A stretch of 12,244 bases of DNA from JADGNZ01 sp035995985 (lineage in GTDB: Bacteria; Acidobacteriota; Thermoanaerobaculia; Gp7-AA8). The translations under genes were made by a program, and so were the position numbers. The notes beneath the pieces were generated by a model that worked only from the letters and a program-made list of their open reading frames with translations, ran no database searches and had not been told where the DNA came from. The stretch spans positions 1-12,244 of the forward strand of contig DASYJY010000060.1 in assembly GCA_035995985.1 (NCBI GenBank), given 5' to 3'. Each line of letters starts with the position of its first letter. Positions within the stretch are counted from its first letter, which is position 1. This document shows positions 12,032-12,244 of this stretch, piece after piece.

Positions 12032-12244
12032 ATGTCCAAAACCATTCTCCTTGTGTCCGTAATAGCGGTCTGCCTGGCGGCTCCGTCATTTGCAATCACG
12101 CGCACGTGGACCGGTGCCACGAGTACAAATTGGTCGGAGCCGACCAACTGGTCGCCCGCCGGTGTGCCGGACTCATCGGACTCGCTCGTCCTTGGTCCCT
12201 CCGCCTCTAATACGGCCAATGCGAACGTAATGAACAATGATCTT
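12032..12244 (+). CDS. Secreted protein with TWTG/NWS motif, N-terminal part only
   Basis: The reading frame opens with ATG at 12032 and runs off the window after 71 residues. MSKTILLVSVIAVCLAAPSFA is a clear signal peptide with a PSFA cleavage site. The mature part begins ITRTWTGATSTNWSEPTNWSPAGVPDSSDSLVL. The TWTG...W..P.NWSP.GVP pattern is typical of large secreted beta-repeat proteins with autotransporter-like or adhesin-like repeats in many environmental bacteria. Function cannot be told from this part. It lies 45 bp after the pnp terminator, so it has its own promoter, which I could not place. No good Shine-Dalgarno sequence stands before the ATG. Confidence 0.72.
   Translation, partial: MSKTILLVSVIAVCLAAPSFAITRTWTGATSTNWSEPTNWSPAGVPDSSDSLVLGPSASNTANANVMNNDL

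Overview
The window is a GC-rich chromosomal segment from a free-living bacterium. GC-rich codon third positions, a RedB-like thioredoxin, a DUF4097 protein, a large secreted M14 carboxypeptidase remnant and a TWTG/NWS-type secreted protein together suggest Acidobacteriota or a similar soil phylum. This placement is an inference from gene content; no marker phylogeny was possible. The essential genes rpsO, pnp and tRNA-Val show that it is chromosome, not plasmid.

Layout. (1) 1-575, minus: an ACT-domain protein, cut by the window edge, overlaps by ATGA with a stand-alone receiver protein. (2) 787-5132, plus: a tight four-gene set of a Cys-rich zinc-binding-like response regulator, a membrane-anchored RedB-like thioredoxin-fold protein with a CPC motif, a six-TM hybrid histidine kinase with two receivers, and an HPt protein. 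The spacings are 13 bp, a 16-bp overlap and 14 bp, so this is probably one phosphorelay operon. (3) 5133-6006, minus: tRNA-Val(TAC), whose CCA end abuts the HPt stop codon, and a secreted DUF4097 beta-repeat protein. (4) 6041-8290: a decayed region. An 80-bp inverted-repeat element is followed by a broken M14 carboxypeptidase gene with several frameshifts. That gene is split by a 763-bp insertion with perfect 12-bp terminal inverted repeats and an approximately 10-bp target duplication. The insertion carries a tandem array of 43-bp hairpin units. (5) 8301-8952, minus: a MntA/HepT-type toxin-antitoxin pair. (6) 9101-11987, plus: rpsO and pnp, separated by a leader with four consecutive perfect hairpins, one of them a terminator; PNPase has an RGG/RGD-rich tail and is followed by a strong terminator. 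(7) 12032 to the end, plus: the start of a secreted TWTG/NWS-motif protein.

How the genes work together. The phosphorelay set contains every expected part: a sensor (H372), receivers (D661, D803), a phosphotransfer protein (H64), and two nearby receiver proteins as possible end points. The embedded periplasmic thioredoxin-like protein suggests that the stimulus may be redox- or metal-related, but this is not shown. The most unusual structure is the element at 6827-7589. Removing it together with one target copy restores the M14 reading frame exactly at the conserved DGHQMG motif, next to a probable zinc ligand.
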